This document shows, one piece after another, positions 13,640-25,200 of a stretch of DNA of 64,000 bases. The stretch covers positions 35,010,213 to 35,074,212 of the forward strand of contig OX387185.1 in NCBI GenBank assembly GCA_947561395.2, written 5' to 3'. The notes under the pieces were generated by a model. It saw nothing but the letters and a program-made list of their open reading frames with translations, did not search any database and was not told the origin of the DNA. The DNA is from Buxus sempervirens (lineage: Eukaryota; Streptophyta; Magnoliopsida; Buxales; Buxaceae). The translations under genes and the position numbers were made by a program. Every line of letters starts with the position of its first letter. The stretch's first letter is position 1.

Positions 13640-13656
13640 AAACATATATAAACCCT
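13640..13656 (+). promoter_or_regulatory. TATA-box-like element in the left palindrome arm
   Basis: CATATATAAACCCTTCAC sits about 150-200 bp before the MAX2-like coding fragment, with a CT-rich stretch after it, as in plant core promoters. A mirror copy occurs near 16595 on the minus strand in the other arm. If either were active, transcription would run into the palindrome. Confidence 0.4.
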
Positions 13657-13807
13657 TCACCCATCTTCCCATCATCCTTACTGTTCCATAAGAACACTCC
13701 AATGTACTCCCCTCTACCTGCTCTTTTTGTTCATCACTCTTTGATTACTGTCCTTCACAACCCAAAAAACCAAACTAAAACAAATCAAGTACCAGCATTT
13801 ACTGCCG

Positions 13808-14790
13808 AATGATTGGGGTTTGGTGTTCGAGAACGGCGTATTTCACCGCAAGGACCCAACAACTGAGACTTCAGAAGGACGACAAGCGAACGCTCACAAG
13901 AAGGTGCTAATACATGTCCCTACCAACGAAGTCATATCTTATTACTCCTCATTAGAGGAAACCATTTTTGGATTAGGTTAGGAGAGGTACTATGATGACA
14001 CAGACCTCTTCCAGTTCCACAAGAGTATAACCGTTGATCTCATCTCTCTACCTAGAAAATTAGGATTCTTTGGCCTAGAGAATTCTCCAAGTTCAAGTCC
14101 TTTCACGTGTATGATATTGTCATTAAGAATCATTTCCTCCTTGGAAGCATTGGAGCCTATCCGCAGCCGCATACAGAGATTACACATTGATTGTATTTGG
14201 GATAGCTTGAAAGATGCTCAGTGACTTATCCAAGCATTCAACTTGAATGAACTTGAATAAGATGATGCTGACTGTAACGGCCCTAGCAATAACAAATGCA
14301 GATACTCAATAGATGGAGATTATTCTCTGATTCAAAACAATGGTAACGAGGTTCAAAGTAAAACCTAGGATCGATTGCGATATCGTTTCCTTTGGATTGC
14401 AGTTGGGGAGCTATTAATTCCATTAGCATTGGTAGGGCTTGAGGACTGCCCTCTGTTGGAGGAAATTAGTATCAAGGTTGAAGGTAACGACAGGGAAGGC
14501 CTAAAGCATCCAAAAAACTGAATTTGGAGTAAGCTCTCTCGAAGTGGCATTCAGATTAAGCTCACTTATGCAGTATCCTCGCCTGTTTAAGATGCAGCTG
14601 GATTGTGGGGATGCAATAGGTTATGCATTGAGTGCACCAACTGGGCGTACAGACCTGAGTCTGTGGAAGAGGTTTTACTTAAATGGGATTGGAATTTGAA
14701 TCTCAATGAGCTTGATTACTAACCACCACATGTCATGATATGAGTATCAAAATGCGAGTAGACTTATGCAGTTGCTTTAAGGATGTGACA
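13808..14790 (+). pseudogene. MAX2-like: MAX2-like F-box/LRR protein fragment, left arm
   Basis: MAX2 (D3 in rice) is the F-box/LRR subunit of the SCF ligase in strigolactone and karrikin signalling. The + strand here reads as a broken LRR region. Recognisable pieces are ALEPIRSRIQRLHIDCIW (near 14150; the MAX2 family has a closely similar string), ELLIPLALVGLEDCPLLEEI, and LSLWKRFYLNGIGI with NLNELDY. It then jumps to DMSIKMRVDLCS, a degenerate copy of the conserved C-terminal motif. Stops interrupt it near 13980, 14222, 14258, 14367 and 14520. The F-box N-terminal half is absent. About 40 residues before the C terminus are deleted, and that missing piece is present, inverted, just downstream. 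It is not a functional gene. Confidence 0.8.
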
Positions 14791-14792
14791 CT

Positions 14793-15059
14793 TTAATAAT
14801 ACAGGATGAAACGGCTATTCAACGAATCCTCAAAGTGACTGCACGAATCTACTCGCATTTTAGTACCTATATCATTCTTTGGTACAGGATAGTAATCTTC
14901 TCTCAACTGTACATCCCTGAGATTGGGGATCCTGAGAAGAAACATCATAAAGTGCTCATAGATTGTGCCATGGATGAAGAGCTTTCTGAAGGTGGCACGT
15001 TCTGTAAGCAACCCAGCAACAGGGAGAAAAGAGGGTCCTTTGGTACACATCCAGTTGCA
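14793..15059 (-). pseudogene. MAX2-like: MAX2-like C-terminal fragment, inverted, left arm
   Basis: An 85-residue open frame on the minus strand contains AGLLTERATFRKLFIHG, EHFMMFLLRIPNLRDVQL, REDYYPVPKND and RVDSCSHFEDSLNSR, which match the extreme C terminus of MAX2 proteins. It faces the + strand fragment that precedes it, so within this arm the C-terminal part is flipped against the body. There is no start codon context of its own. It mirrors the fragment at 15229-15495. Confidence 0.85.
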
Positions 15060-15228
15060 CTGCTCATTTCCATTTCTGCCACACTTTCAAACTCTCCCTT
15101 TTCCAGGCAATTGAGACTTGACCACTTCTTTCCTCTCTCTCTCTCTCTTTTTTAATTTTTTGTGAACCAAATGTACTTTCTTTTTTAAATTTTTTTTGTG
15201 AACCGGATGTACTTTTTTTTTTGAGGAT
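15060..15228. other. Loop of the MAX2 palindrome
   Basis: These 169 bases lack a mirror copy. They hold a CT run (about 15134-15150), T-rich runs and a short duplication: GTGAACCAAATGTACTTT near 15162 and GTGAACCGGATGTACTTT near 15199. Confidence 0.75.
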
Positions 15229-15495
15229 GTGCAACTGGATGTACACCAGAGGACCCTCTCTTTCCTTGCTGCTGGGTTGCTTACAGAATGTGCCACTTTA
15301 AGAAAACCCTTCACCCATAGCACAACCCATGAGCACTTCATGATGTTTTTTCTCAGAATCCCCAATCTCAGGGATGTACAGCTGAAAGAAGATTACTATC
15401 TTGCACCAGAGAATGATATAAGTACTAAAATGCAAGTAGACTCTTCTAGTCGCTTTGAGGATGCGTTGAATAGCCGCATCATCCCGTATTATTAA
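15229..15495 (+). pseudogene. MAX2-like: MAX2-like C-terminal fragment, right arm
   Basis: An 88-codon open frame reads AGLLTECATLRKPFTHS, EHFMMFFLRIPNLRDVQL, KEDYYLAPENDIS and VDSSSRFEDALNSR, then TAA near the end expected for MAX2. It is the mirror of 14793-15059 with several amino acid changes. It has no upstream coding region in frame. It is the best preserved MAX2 piece here but covers only the last tenth or so of the usual 700-residue protein. Confidence 0.85.
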
Positions 15496-16450
15496 AGTGT
15501 CACATCCTTAAAGCAACTGCACAAGTCTACTCGCATTTTGATACTCATATCATGACATGTGGTAGCCAGTAATCAAGCTCATTGAGATTCAAATTCCAAT
15601 CCCATTCAAATAAAACCTCTTCCACAGACTCAGGTCTGTACGCCCAGTTGGGGCACTCAATGCATAACCTATTGCATCCCCACAATCCAGCTGCATCTTT
15701 AACAGGCTAGGATACTACGCAAGTGAGCTTAATCCGAATGCAACTTCGATAGAGCTTACTCCAAATTCAGCTTTTGGGATGCTTTAGGCATTTCCTGCCG
15801 TTACCTTCAACCTTTATACTAATATCCTCCAACAGAAGGCTGTCCTCTAGCCTTGCCAATGCTAATGGAATTAGTGGCTCCCCAACTGCAATCCAAAGGA
15901 AACAATATCGCAATCAATTCCAAGTTCTACTCTGAAACCCATTACGATTTTTTTATATCAAAGAACAATCTCCATCCATTGAGTATTTGCATTTCGTATT
16001 GCTAGGGCTGTTACAGTCAGCATCATCTTGTTCAAATCGAATGCTTGGACAAGTCGATGAGCATCTTTCAAACTATCCCAAATACAATTAATTTGTAATA
16101 TCTATATGCGGTTGCGGATCGGCTCCAATAACTCCAAGGAAGAAATGACTTGAACTTGGAGAATTCTCTAGGCAAATGAATCCTAATTTTCTAGGCAGAG
16201 AGATGAGATCAACGGTCATACTCTTGTGGAACTGAAAGAGATCATAGTACCTCTCCCAACCTGACCTAAAAAGGATTTCCTCTAATGAGGAGTAATAAGA
16301 TATGACTTCCTTGGTGGGAACATGAACTTAACACCTTCTTGCGAGCGTTCGCCTGTCATCCTTCCGAAGTCTCAGCTGTTGGGTCCTTGCAGCGAAATAC
16401 GCCGATCTCAAACACCCAAACCCCAGTCATTCGGCGATAAATTCTGGTAC
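15496..16450 (-). pseudogene. MAX2-like: MAX2-like F-box/LRR protein fragment, right arm
   Basis: Mirror of 13808-14790 on the minus strand, with the same order: DMSIKMRVDLCS remnant near 15550, LSLWKRFYLNGIGI near 15600, the DCIW block near 16080. It carries its own substitutions and stops. Like the left copy it lacks the F-box half. The two arms differ at scattered sites, so the palindrome is not a cloning or assembly duplicate of one arm made today. Confidence 0.75.
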
Positions 16451-16611
16451 TTAGTTTGTTTTAGTTTGGTTTTTTTGGGTCGTGAAGGATAGTAATCTAA
16501 GAGTGATGAACGAAAAGACCAGATAGAGGGGAGTAGTTTGGACTGCTCCTATAGAACAGTAAGGATTATAAGAAGATGGAAGAAGGTGGAATGGTTTATA
16601 TATGTTTGAAG

Positions 16612-17795
16612 TGCAAAGAATTGTTGGAATATTTTAGGGCTTCCAACATGTCCCACAAGATATAAAATGTCTAAAATGAAAGTTTTTAGACAAATCAGGA
16701 TTGTCTTCGAATTACTCAAGCTTCCAAGGGCTTATGAACTTGGAATTTAGGCTTCCAAAGCTTCCTGAAATTACGCAGGCTTTCAGGGACCTTCATAAGC
16801 TTCTAGAATCACACAAGCTTCTAGAGGCTTATGAAGATAAGATTCTGAAATTTCAGGCTTCCAGAGGTCCTATGTGTTAAGGAATTAAGAGGCTTCCTTA
16901 GGCCTATACAAATTTCTTGGAATGAGCGCAAGCGTCCAAGGGCTTATGAAGTTTTTGAAGAATCTGGAATTTCAGGCTTCCAGCCATCCTATGAGTTGAG
17001 GAATTACGCAGGCTTCCTCATATCTATGAAGTTTTGAAAAATCTGAAAGTTTAGGCTTCCAACAATCCCATGAGTTTCTAAATTAAGGCTTTAGAAGACC
17101 TATGAAATTAAGAATTACTCAAGCTTTCCTAAGGCTTGTAAAAATCTGGGATTCAAAGGTTACTGGTGGCCCATGAAATCTGAAGTTTAAAAGCCTTCAG
17201 TTGTCCTATGAATTGATTTTTTGAAATTCCAAGGCTTTCAAAGGCCGAAAAAGATTGATGGAATTAGTCAGGCTTCTAAGGGCCTATGAAGCTTAAAAAT
17301 CTGAAATTCAAAGGCTTTCAGAGGCCTATGATAAACTTGATAAAATTTGAAATTCAAAAGCTTTCACATGCCTATGATGTTTTTTTGAACCTTCTTTGAA
17401 ACTCTTTGAGTTGAAAAAGAAGCACAAGTTGCTTTAAAGAAGTTGATTTTTTTTTAATTTTTATTCTTTTTATTTCTGATTTTGAGTTGTTATTTGCGTG
17501 GAATTCAATCGTTTCCAAATGACCCACAAAAGGACTTTTTAAAAGCTTGGGATTCCAAGGTTCCCAAGAAACCTATGCACTTATTTGGAAGATCTTTTCT
17601 TGGGGTAGAACACGAAGATTATTTAAGTTTTGATGACTTAAAACTTGAGATTTTCTTTGAAGACTTAGCTCTGAAAACAAATCAAATATAAGACTAATTT
17701 CTAACTCATCTCAAAGACAAGTGATGAGAAGAATGTAGCCTTATATTGACTTATTATTCCACATTTTTGCAAACTTCCCCAAAGTTAAAAGTTTA
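16612..17795. other. 1.2 kb insertion in the right palindrome arm, made of degenerate repeats
   Basis: No counterpart exists in the left arm between the CTCATCAACTCCTCA block and the TATATAAACC block. From about 16640 to 17390 it is filled with diverged copies of a phrase like AGGCTTCCAGAGGCCTATGAA at irregular spacing of roughly 45-70 bp. The remainder includes a 69-codon frame (17482-17691), which I do not recognise. No terminal inverted repeat is evident. A short repeated CTAAAC/TTCAAAC at the edges might be a target duplication but is too weak to rely on. Confidence 0.6.
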
Positions 17796-18112
17796 GGCAT
17801 GAGGAGTTGATGAGCTTAAAACAAAAGAAGAAAATCCTTTTGGAAGTTTGGCAAACTATAAAGAAGTATTCTATTCCTCGTTCGCCTTTGGAATAAAATC
17901 TAGATAATGTGGGTTTCGTTTGGTTTAAATAAGAGGGTACAAGGATGTCATAAGAGTGTAATTTGGGACACACATACCATATGTGGGTGGGGGATAAAGA
18001 GAATATTAGGATTTTAAAGTCCCCACTCCCAATCACATTGGGGGAATCCTAGCGTCTACTCAACTTTATATGTCAACTCATCAAAACATTTTCGAGTCAG
18101 CCATGTTCAAAG

Positions 18113-21100
18113 TTTAGGGTTGCTTCCATGGCTTTGCAAATAGCCACAGCTAGCCTGCAATGATCTCATGGCATGTGTTTGATAAACAAATAGCCATAGC
18201 TAACATTCATAAGCAAATAGCCATAGCTAGCAGCTAACAAAAGAGGAAAATTGAAGGCGGAAGTGCAAAACCATAATATCAATTGTGACAAGGCTATTCT
18301 TGTCCCTCTATGGCCATAATACCTCATGAGCTCTATTCCTATAACAAAATCTATTGTTCTTTGATATAACACTTTTCTAATCTAACGCGGGGAATAGAAA
18401 TCCCTATGATAGGTTTCAATCCCGTGTACAAAAGTTCGAGAAAGATAAGAAATTACAATATAGAGAGATCACCAGCTTCCTAGGAGCTCGGTTGCCAATA
18501 AGAACCTGATTCATGATGATCTCTAACTTGTCCACATCACTAACATGGATGTCTTTTAGGAGTTGGGATCATTTTTCCCTTAATGACCATGTCACTATCA
18601 ACAAATCATGGCTAAAATTTAAAAAATATTTTAGAGTAAAATACAGCCATAAAATAGCACTAAAAAAAACTCATGAACGCACATGGAATAAAAAACTCTC
18701 ACAGAGATAAAGGATAAGATGAGGAAGAGTTTAAACTTTAAATAATTAGTATCCTTACCCATACAGCCAACCTTATGCCAGTCCAAAATGGCCTATCCAA
18801 ATCACTATAGCACTGGATTAGTTTCAGCTAGTATCAAGGGATCTTTTAAGTATTACCTAAAAAACTATGCATGCCTTTATATGTCCTACGTCTAGTCATT
18901 CTAACGCCAATACAGGTTGGTCAACCCATATCAGTATTTGGCAATACTTTAAATCATAGATGGAGGGAGGAGAGGCAAGTAGGCTAATACTTTAAATCAA
19001 CAGCTAGCAATAATTAATGTGTTTTACCAAATATTTAAATGCAATATTTATATTAGAAAAATATTAAAAAATGGAAATTTGAGGAAGAAGAAAAGCTCAA
19101 AATTAAAAAAAAAATCAAAATTTGAAGAGGAAAAAAGAAGATAACATTACACAAGATATCAAGAGTTGTACTGATTAATTCCAATCATTCTTGTTGTCAT
19201 TGTTAGTTATTTATTTCTTTTTATTCTATGAAATACCTTGATGAACTCCTGATCAAAATCTGCTTCAGCCTCAAAATCTGGGGCTGTATTTTCCAAACAA
19301 AGGAAATAGAGTGGATTGGGTGTGGTTTTTGACCTATTAGGGATTAGCCCAACTTGAAGTTAATCAGTCCAAACTGTTTCCAGTATGAATTGAGCCTGAC
19401 CCCAACCTAAAGATTTATCTTTTTAATTCAAGCTGGCTTCATTTCAGATTGATGCAAGCTAAAGATATGCTTGGAGCTCCATACACTAAAGGGCATGTTT
19501 TTGTTACATCACAAAATTATTCATTTTTTTATGGCTTCATATCAGCATTCTCTACTGCCAGATAAAATTATTATGTATTTATTTCCGCTTAACTGTATAT
19601 CCGTTCTTTATAAAACAGTAGTTTGGTCCATTGGAGCTTAGGTTTGGGTTATCTGTTCTTTTAAGTTATTATGACATGATTTATTGGCTGTATAAATCAT
19701 TTAACAGTGCATATGTTTGAGGTTAGTATCAGATAATATCTATATAATATTTACTGTATATTTTTAATTAAGGTGGTCTGAGGCAGGCTTACTTTGGGCC
19801 TACAGCAAAGAAAAACTGTACTGGAACCCATTTAGGCTAGTGCAATCAAGCTTTTATTAGGATTTTGTCAGGGGTTTTTTGGGTTTGTCTAGCTCCATGT
19901 ATTTATGAGTTGGCGTGTGTTAGTCCAAAATCTTATCATGTTCTCCCTTTTCAGTGGTTGAAAATAATACTCTCATTTTAGCATCGAATGGTAATGTGAT
20001 TTTTCTCTTGATTTTATTAATATGACAATTAATTACATCTTCTCAATATTGTGATTTCTCCTTCCATTTTGCAGTCTAAAGTAACTAGCAACTTATAAAT
20101 TTTTTCCTTTGCAAGCAACATTAAAGGAAAATTTTGTATGAAATTTAGGTTCAAGGTAATTTCCACAACAGGAAATAAAAGCCAGCACTTTCCCAAAGCC
20201 AAGATTGTACTAAACCCCAAGACAACCATTCGTAATTCTACATCAATCAGAAATAAAGAGAATTTCATAACAAATCCTAGTACTGAATCATAACACAGTC
20301 CACCACTACCTTAACAAACTAAAAACAAGATTTCTATTTGAGGAACAACTACCTTTCCATTTAACAAGTATTGAAGGGCAATATAAGTGACTATCATTTC
20401 AATAACTCATACACAGATCTTAACACATTAGGGGTATTTTTGGCTTTGCCTTTCTGATGAAAGTGATTCCTAGGTTGAAAAGGTGCTTCGAATTTATAAA
20501 TAAACATTTGGTAAACCCATGCTAGAAGCAATTCCAAAAGAATCATCGCATCTCAATCTTTACAAGCTATAAATTTCTTACTTTTCAATTCATGTTTATT
20601 CAGGAATCAGTTTAGAGTTTAAATGGAACTTATCTTAAGGTCTCATTTGCCCTCAATATAAACCCTTCAATACCTATTTTAAACATAGGGCTTTCTGTAA
20701 AACTCCCATTAACATTTTCTATCTAGCATAGATCTCTCACATAAGATCCATACAAATAAGCAATGCAGAAAAAACCCAAAAACAAAATCCCCCTAATCTC
20801 TCTCTTATTGATGTCTCCTACTCAACCCAGATTTATCTCTCCCTCTCGTTCACATTTTATACTTCACATGAAAGTGCTTTTTACTATCTTTACCAAACAT
20901 TTTTCTTTTTTTTTAACCTTATCGTATTAAATGTTTCACAAGAATTGATTCTAAAGGAATCATGTCTCCTTCCAAGAAGCAATACGAGTTAGAAAGGTCA
21001 ATAAAACTCAGAGTCTTACAATAACTTATAGGAGAACCACCAGAAAGATTTGGGTTACAGTGTGGCAACTGGCAAGTTGATCACAACATATTGCGGCCTT

Positions 21101-22111
21101 CTTCTTGTTAGAAGTTCATAGGCAAAATCAATATGGTATACGGCAAGGGTAAGGTTAAAAAAAGGCCTAGCATCACAACAATAAGTTCAGTTTGAATAAG
21201 AGATGGAATAATACATTCCTCATAATAGCATAGGATCGCATGGATTGCTAAGAGAATTAAAACACGACGATTGAAGGCGAAAACCCCAGGTCTATGGGAT
21301 TACCCCAAGACCATACCACTGACCCCAATCACCTTTAAGTACTCAAAATTAAATTACATTATACATTCTTCATTCATTCCATATACATGCCACTAGATCT
21401 AAAAACTATAAACATTTAAAATAAGAGGTAGAAGATATAAGGTTTTTAAACCACGAAAAGAAAGCATGTATAAGTACCTTCTACAAAACCTTGATGGTGC
21501 AATAATATTGAGACTACATAATTATTCGCATGCCAATAACACCATATATCATGATTTGCAACCTTTACATTTATAATTTCATCCTATGTCTTAAAATCAT
21601 AAATTATTAGATGGTGGCTCGATACCGCTATGTCTAGGATCGTTAACTTAAACACACGAAGAAATAATCTAAGCAGATAGAAAATTAGCAAATTGAATAT
21701 TGAAACTATTAACTAAAAGGCAAATCTATTTGAACATCTGATTAGATCAAATAGATCAATAAATCAGATCAATTGAAGGGACTTTCCAAATACCAGTTAG
21801 TTCCCCTAGGTTGCCTTCAATCGCAGTCGGATGATAATCCGAAAGCTATTCCTCGGCAGAGCCCGGTAGGCGGTATTGTTGAACATAGGTACAGATCTCA
21901 AGCCAGGGGGCGTCTGTTGATCTGTCTCGGTACTTCTAGAGTCCCTAAAAGAATTGATCTTGATACATTGAACTTATTGATCTAATCTTTTGATTTTTGA
22001 AAGAAATTGAAGACAGCAAAACGAATACCAAAAATTACAATTCATATCATATGCCATGGCCTAAATACTTACAGCATGACACATTATAGATACTAGAGAA
22101 TAAATACTTAC
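18113..22111. other. Noncoding stretch without recognised genes
   Basis: This AT-rich sequence holds no supportable coding frame. Around 21600-21985 is a moderately GC-richer block (with CTCGATACCGCTATG and CCGGTAGGCGG) that resembles a decayed LTR or leader of a retroelement, but I could not define ends. A triple near-repeat AAATAGCCATAGCTA occurs at 18136-18235. Confidence 0.4.
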
Positions 22112-22237
22112 CCGTTCTAGAGGCAACAAAAATGCAAAAGCACTTGATGATTTGCTTCCTGCTTTCAGAGCCACAGCTCTTCCTTGCCAATCAATGACTG
22201 GGGAACCACTTGACCCTCCTTTAGTTCCTAATGCAGC
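22112..22237 (-). pseudogene. DEG7: Single exon of a DEG7 serine protease
   Basis: DEG7 is a chloroplast DegP/HtrA-type serine endoprotease. This 126-nt minus-strand exon (42 codons, phase 0, acceptor TTTTTACAG and donor GGGTAAGTA intact) encodes [20 protein letters not shown], then [20 protein letters not shown]. It includes the trypsin-like catalytic Ser motif GSSGSP and matches the DEG7 family closely. The gene normally has many exons, and I find no other DEG7 exon on either side within several kb, so it is probably a captured or left-behind fragment. Confidence 0.75.
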
Positions 22238-25200
22238 CTGTAAAAACAGAAGAGAAAAATGTAGAAACAAAAAAAGAAAACCTAAATAGCAACCAAGACT
22301 TTACCAAACCGCAGCACGTACATGAAGGATTAGAAATTCATGTTTTTATCATGAAGAAGGATTTCTATGACAAGTGTCTTATAAATCTGGAAATTTTTGG
22401 CAACACAATAAGCATCTCTAGGCCATTTACTACCATTCTCAGGTGTCTTATTCTGTTGACATACAAAAGGAAAAGACTCAAATATCCTTACTAGCTTTGA
22501 CGATTAAATATAAGTACATAATACATGGAATGCTTGAGAATGGTGTAGCAAGCAGCTTACACCAAGTACAAAGAAATAAAGATTGGAAATTTGTATTCTA
22601 ATCTAACAAAAATTCCTGAATCAAGCTCTTTGTGCCATAATTTAGAGATGTTCCTCAAAGGAGGTTTAAACAAAAGTAATATACTTTGTTTTGCTATAAT
22701 TAGAGGCATCTAAAAACTGTATGTTTTTTCTCTATCTTATTTCTTTGTACAACCACACAAAGCTCCTTTCTGAACAAGTCCATTTATCTTGATGCATGAA
22801 GTACACAGGAAAGAACATGTGCATGCACAGGAAGTATAATAAATTACCAACACAACATCGGTGAAGAATGATAAAAAAAATTGCTTAAACACCAAAGGAC
22901 TTCTCCCTAGAAGCTATCATTATGTGATAACGCTGATATGAAATGCGTTTTGCACATGTTAGAAATTAAGATAGAAATGCAGGGCAGTCCATCCTTATTT
23001 ACCCCCAAATGCACAAAACATGTATTCTGCAATTTCTATATATGATAGTTTATGAGATGACGTGAACTACAATACACTTTGCATCATAGCCCTCATATTT
23101 TGTTATCGACTAGTTTTGCCCTCCACGTGCTTCGCACGTGGTTGGCCTATGTACCAATATAATTTATCTAAATATAATTGAAGTAGTTACTCCAGGCATT
23201 GCAATTGCAATGACAATATCCTAATTTATTTTCAAGGAATTTAAAACACACATTAAATTTCAAAATATAAATCCAAATGGCTATAATGAAGTAGTTGCCA
23301 AGGGAGTTTTTAAACTACATGACAAAGAGAAAAACAAACTAAGAATCCAACACGTGACTCTTAGTAAATATTCTGTACTGTGTTCACTGGTGCTGTCATC
23401 TTGAAATATGATTGAGGAGCTTGAAGCACAGCCCCAGGAAGCAGAAGACAAAGTGACAGAACTTAGAGCAAATTTGAAAAGTGTAGAAGGCGAAGCACAA
23501 TCGAATGGAAACTTCGGATGCACAAACCATAAAGATCTCACATTTGTCTATTGAAAAATTATACTTAAATATGATTGTTTTAGGGGGTTGAGAAATTGTA
23601 AATATTCTGTACTGTGTTCACTGGTACTTCTTTGTTACTCATATTCTTTTAAAAAAAAAAGAAAATAAAAAACTTGCCCATTTTAGCAACAGAATAGTTT
23701 GATGGGTTCTTTTCTAGAAGACATTCATCACTTCTAAATAAATTTTCATAGCAGAACTGTTCATGTCCTCCGTTATCTTCCCTCAAATTCTAGCACGTGT
23801 TCTATTTCCAAAATGCCATCACTTCGCTTCCTTATTAGCGACTCAACATCTCACTCAAATGTATAACACCAGTGGACCCAACGCAGTATATTCTAACAAC
23901 TGATGCAGAATCCAAGTCAAATACCTTTTGTGAAAGAAAAATGGAAGAAATTGGATGCAAAACAAGACATCCTATATCCCTATATGTCACAATGATCCTT
24001 CCAATGTTGGGTTTCATGAGAACAACATATCAAAACTGCACCCAAAGCTTGTTGGACAAACCATGAAGAGAGAGAGAGAGAGATAAAGTGAAGCTTTTGG
24101 TGTTGCAAATTAAAGGAAAAAAGCCACACATTTTTTATATCTCAAAGACGTGAATTTTTCTGCCTATGTATTGGAGTAGAAGTATTACTATATTTGATTA
24201 AAGATTTCTAGTAATGCAATAAATGAGGTGTTGCTTTTTTGGAAAGAACCAAAGCCAAATCCAAAATTTTGGGGAGAACTTGGGTCAACTCAAAATGGAA
24301 TGTTCTTTGCATGTTTTAAATCTGAGAATTTCAAGTTATACATGGAAACCTGAAGTAGCCCATTTTGGGTTACTTAGGTCCCTATATGGCAAGGAGAGAG
24401 AGGCATTTTAGCCTTCCATGGTGATCTTGAATAGCTCAGATCAGGTAGTCATTTTGGGACAGCTTTAGCATCCTCTCATTGCTACCCTGTTGAATCATCA
24501 ACATATCCACCTGACATGACATTTGGCCCCTTTTATTACTTGTTTAAGGACCAAAATCAACCCAGTAAGAATATCTATATACACCTAAACAAATCATTAA
24601 TTATTTGACAGCCAAAAACAAAAACTGTCTTCACAGAGATTCTTTTGTGAATGGTCAGAATCATAACCAGCCTCAGTGACCACCTCATTCAACCTAACCC
24701 TACCCACTAACTAAATGAGTTCTAATAGAGTCAGATTGATTTGAAAATGAATTACCAATTGCATTAAGAGTTTCAAAAGATTAAGCAAATGATAACTAAG
24801 TGATACGAAATCCTGTCCTCAGCATATACATTTTAAAACTCAGCCCTAACCGTTGATAACATTTCGGGTTCTGGATACATTTCATCTCTCTCATTAAATT
24901 TAGAGACAAAAATAAAAAATACATAAAGAAGAAGTAAAAACCTCTCTTGCAGAAGCAGGGTACTAGGATGGTTCTGGATTGTGATTGTTTTCTCTTATAT
25001 TACTTACTCTAACTGTTTTCATTTCCTCATGAAGATCAGGTCTAAAGTGCTGCCATTCAATTAAAATATTAACTTAGATTTTAATTGAGTCAAAAGCAAT
25101 ATCTGCTAACTTATGAGTATATATACTCTAAAAGGATTGACTAAGACAACAGATTAGTTAAATTTCTTAAGGATATGCTTAAAATTTGTTTGGACTTGAT

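Larger units (their letters stand above)
13303..15059 (+). repeat. Left arm of MAX2-fragment palindrome
   Basis: This arm is the reverse complement, with moderate divergence, of 15229-18112 after removing an insertion there. Matching marks include CTTTGAACATGGCTGACTCG at 13303 against its reverse at 18112, the CCCAAATCATACTCTTATGACATCC block near 13459 against 17950, the TATATAAACC block near 13646 against 16595, and the MAX2-like segments. The arm is about 1.75 kb. Confidence 0.9.
15229..18112 (-). repeat. Right arm of MAX2-fragment palindrome with an insertion
   Basis: Reverse-complement partner of 13303-15059. The match runs from 15229 to about 16611, is broken by about 1.2 kb of unrelated sequence, and resumes from about 17795 to 18112. 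Outside the break the order and spacing of blocks are kept. Confidence 0.88.

Noticed and set aside
13808-16450. Functional MAX2 gene
   Set aside because: Both copies have many stops, lack the F-box half and have rearranged C termini.
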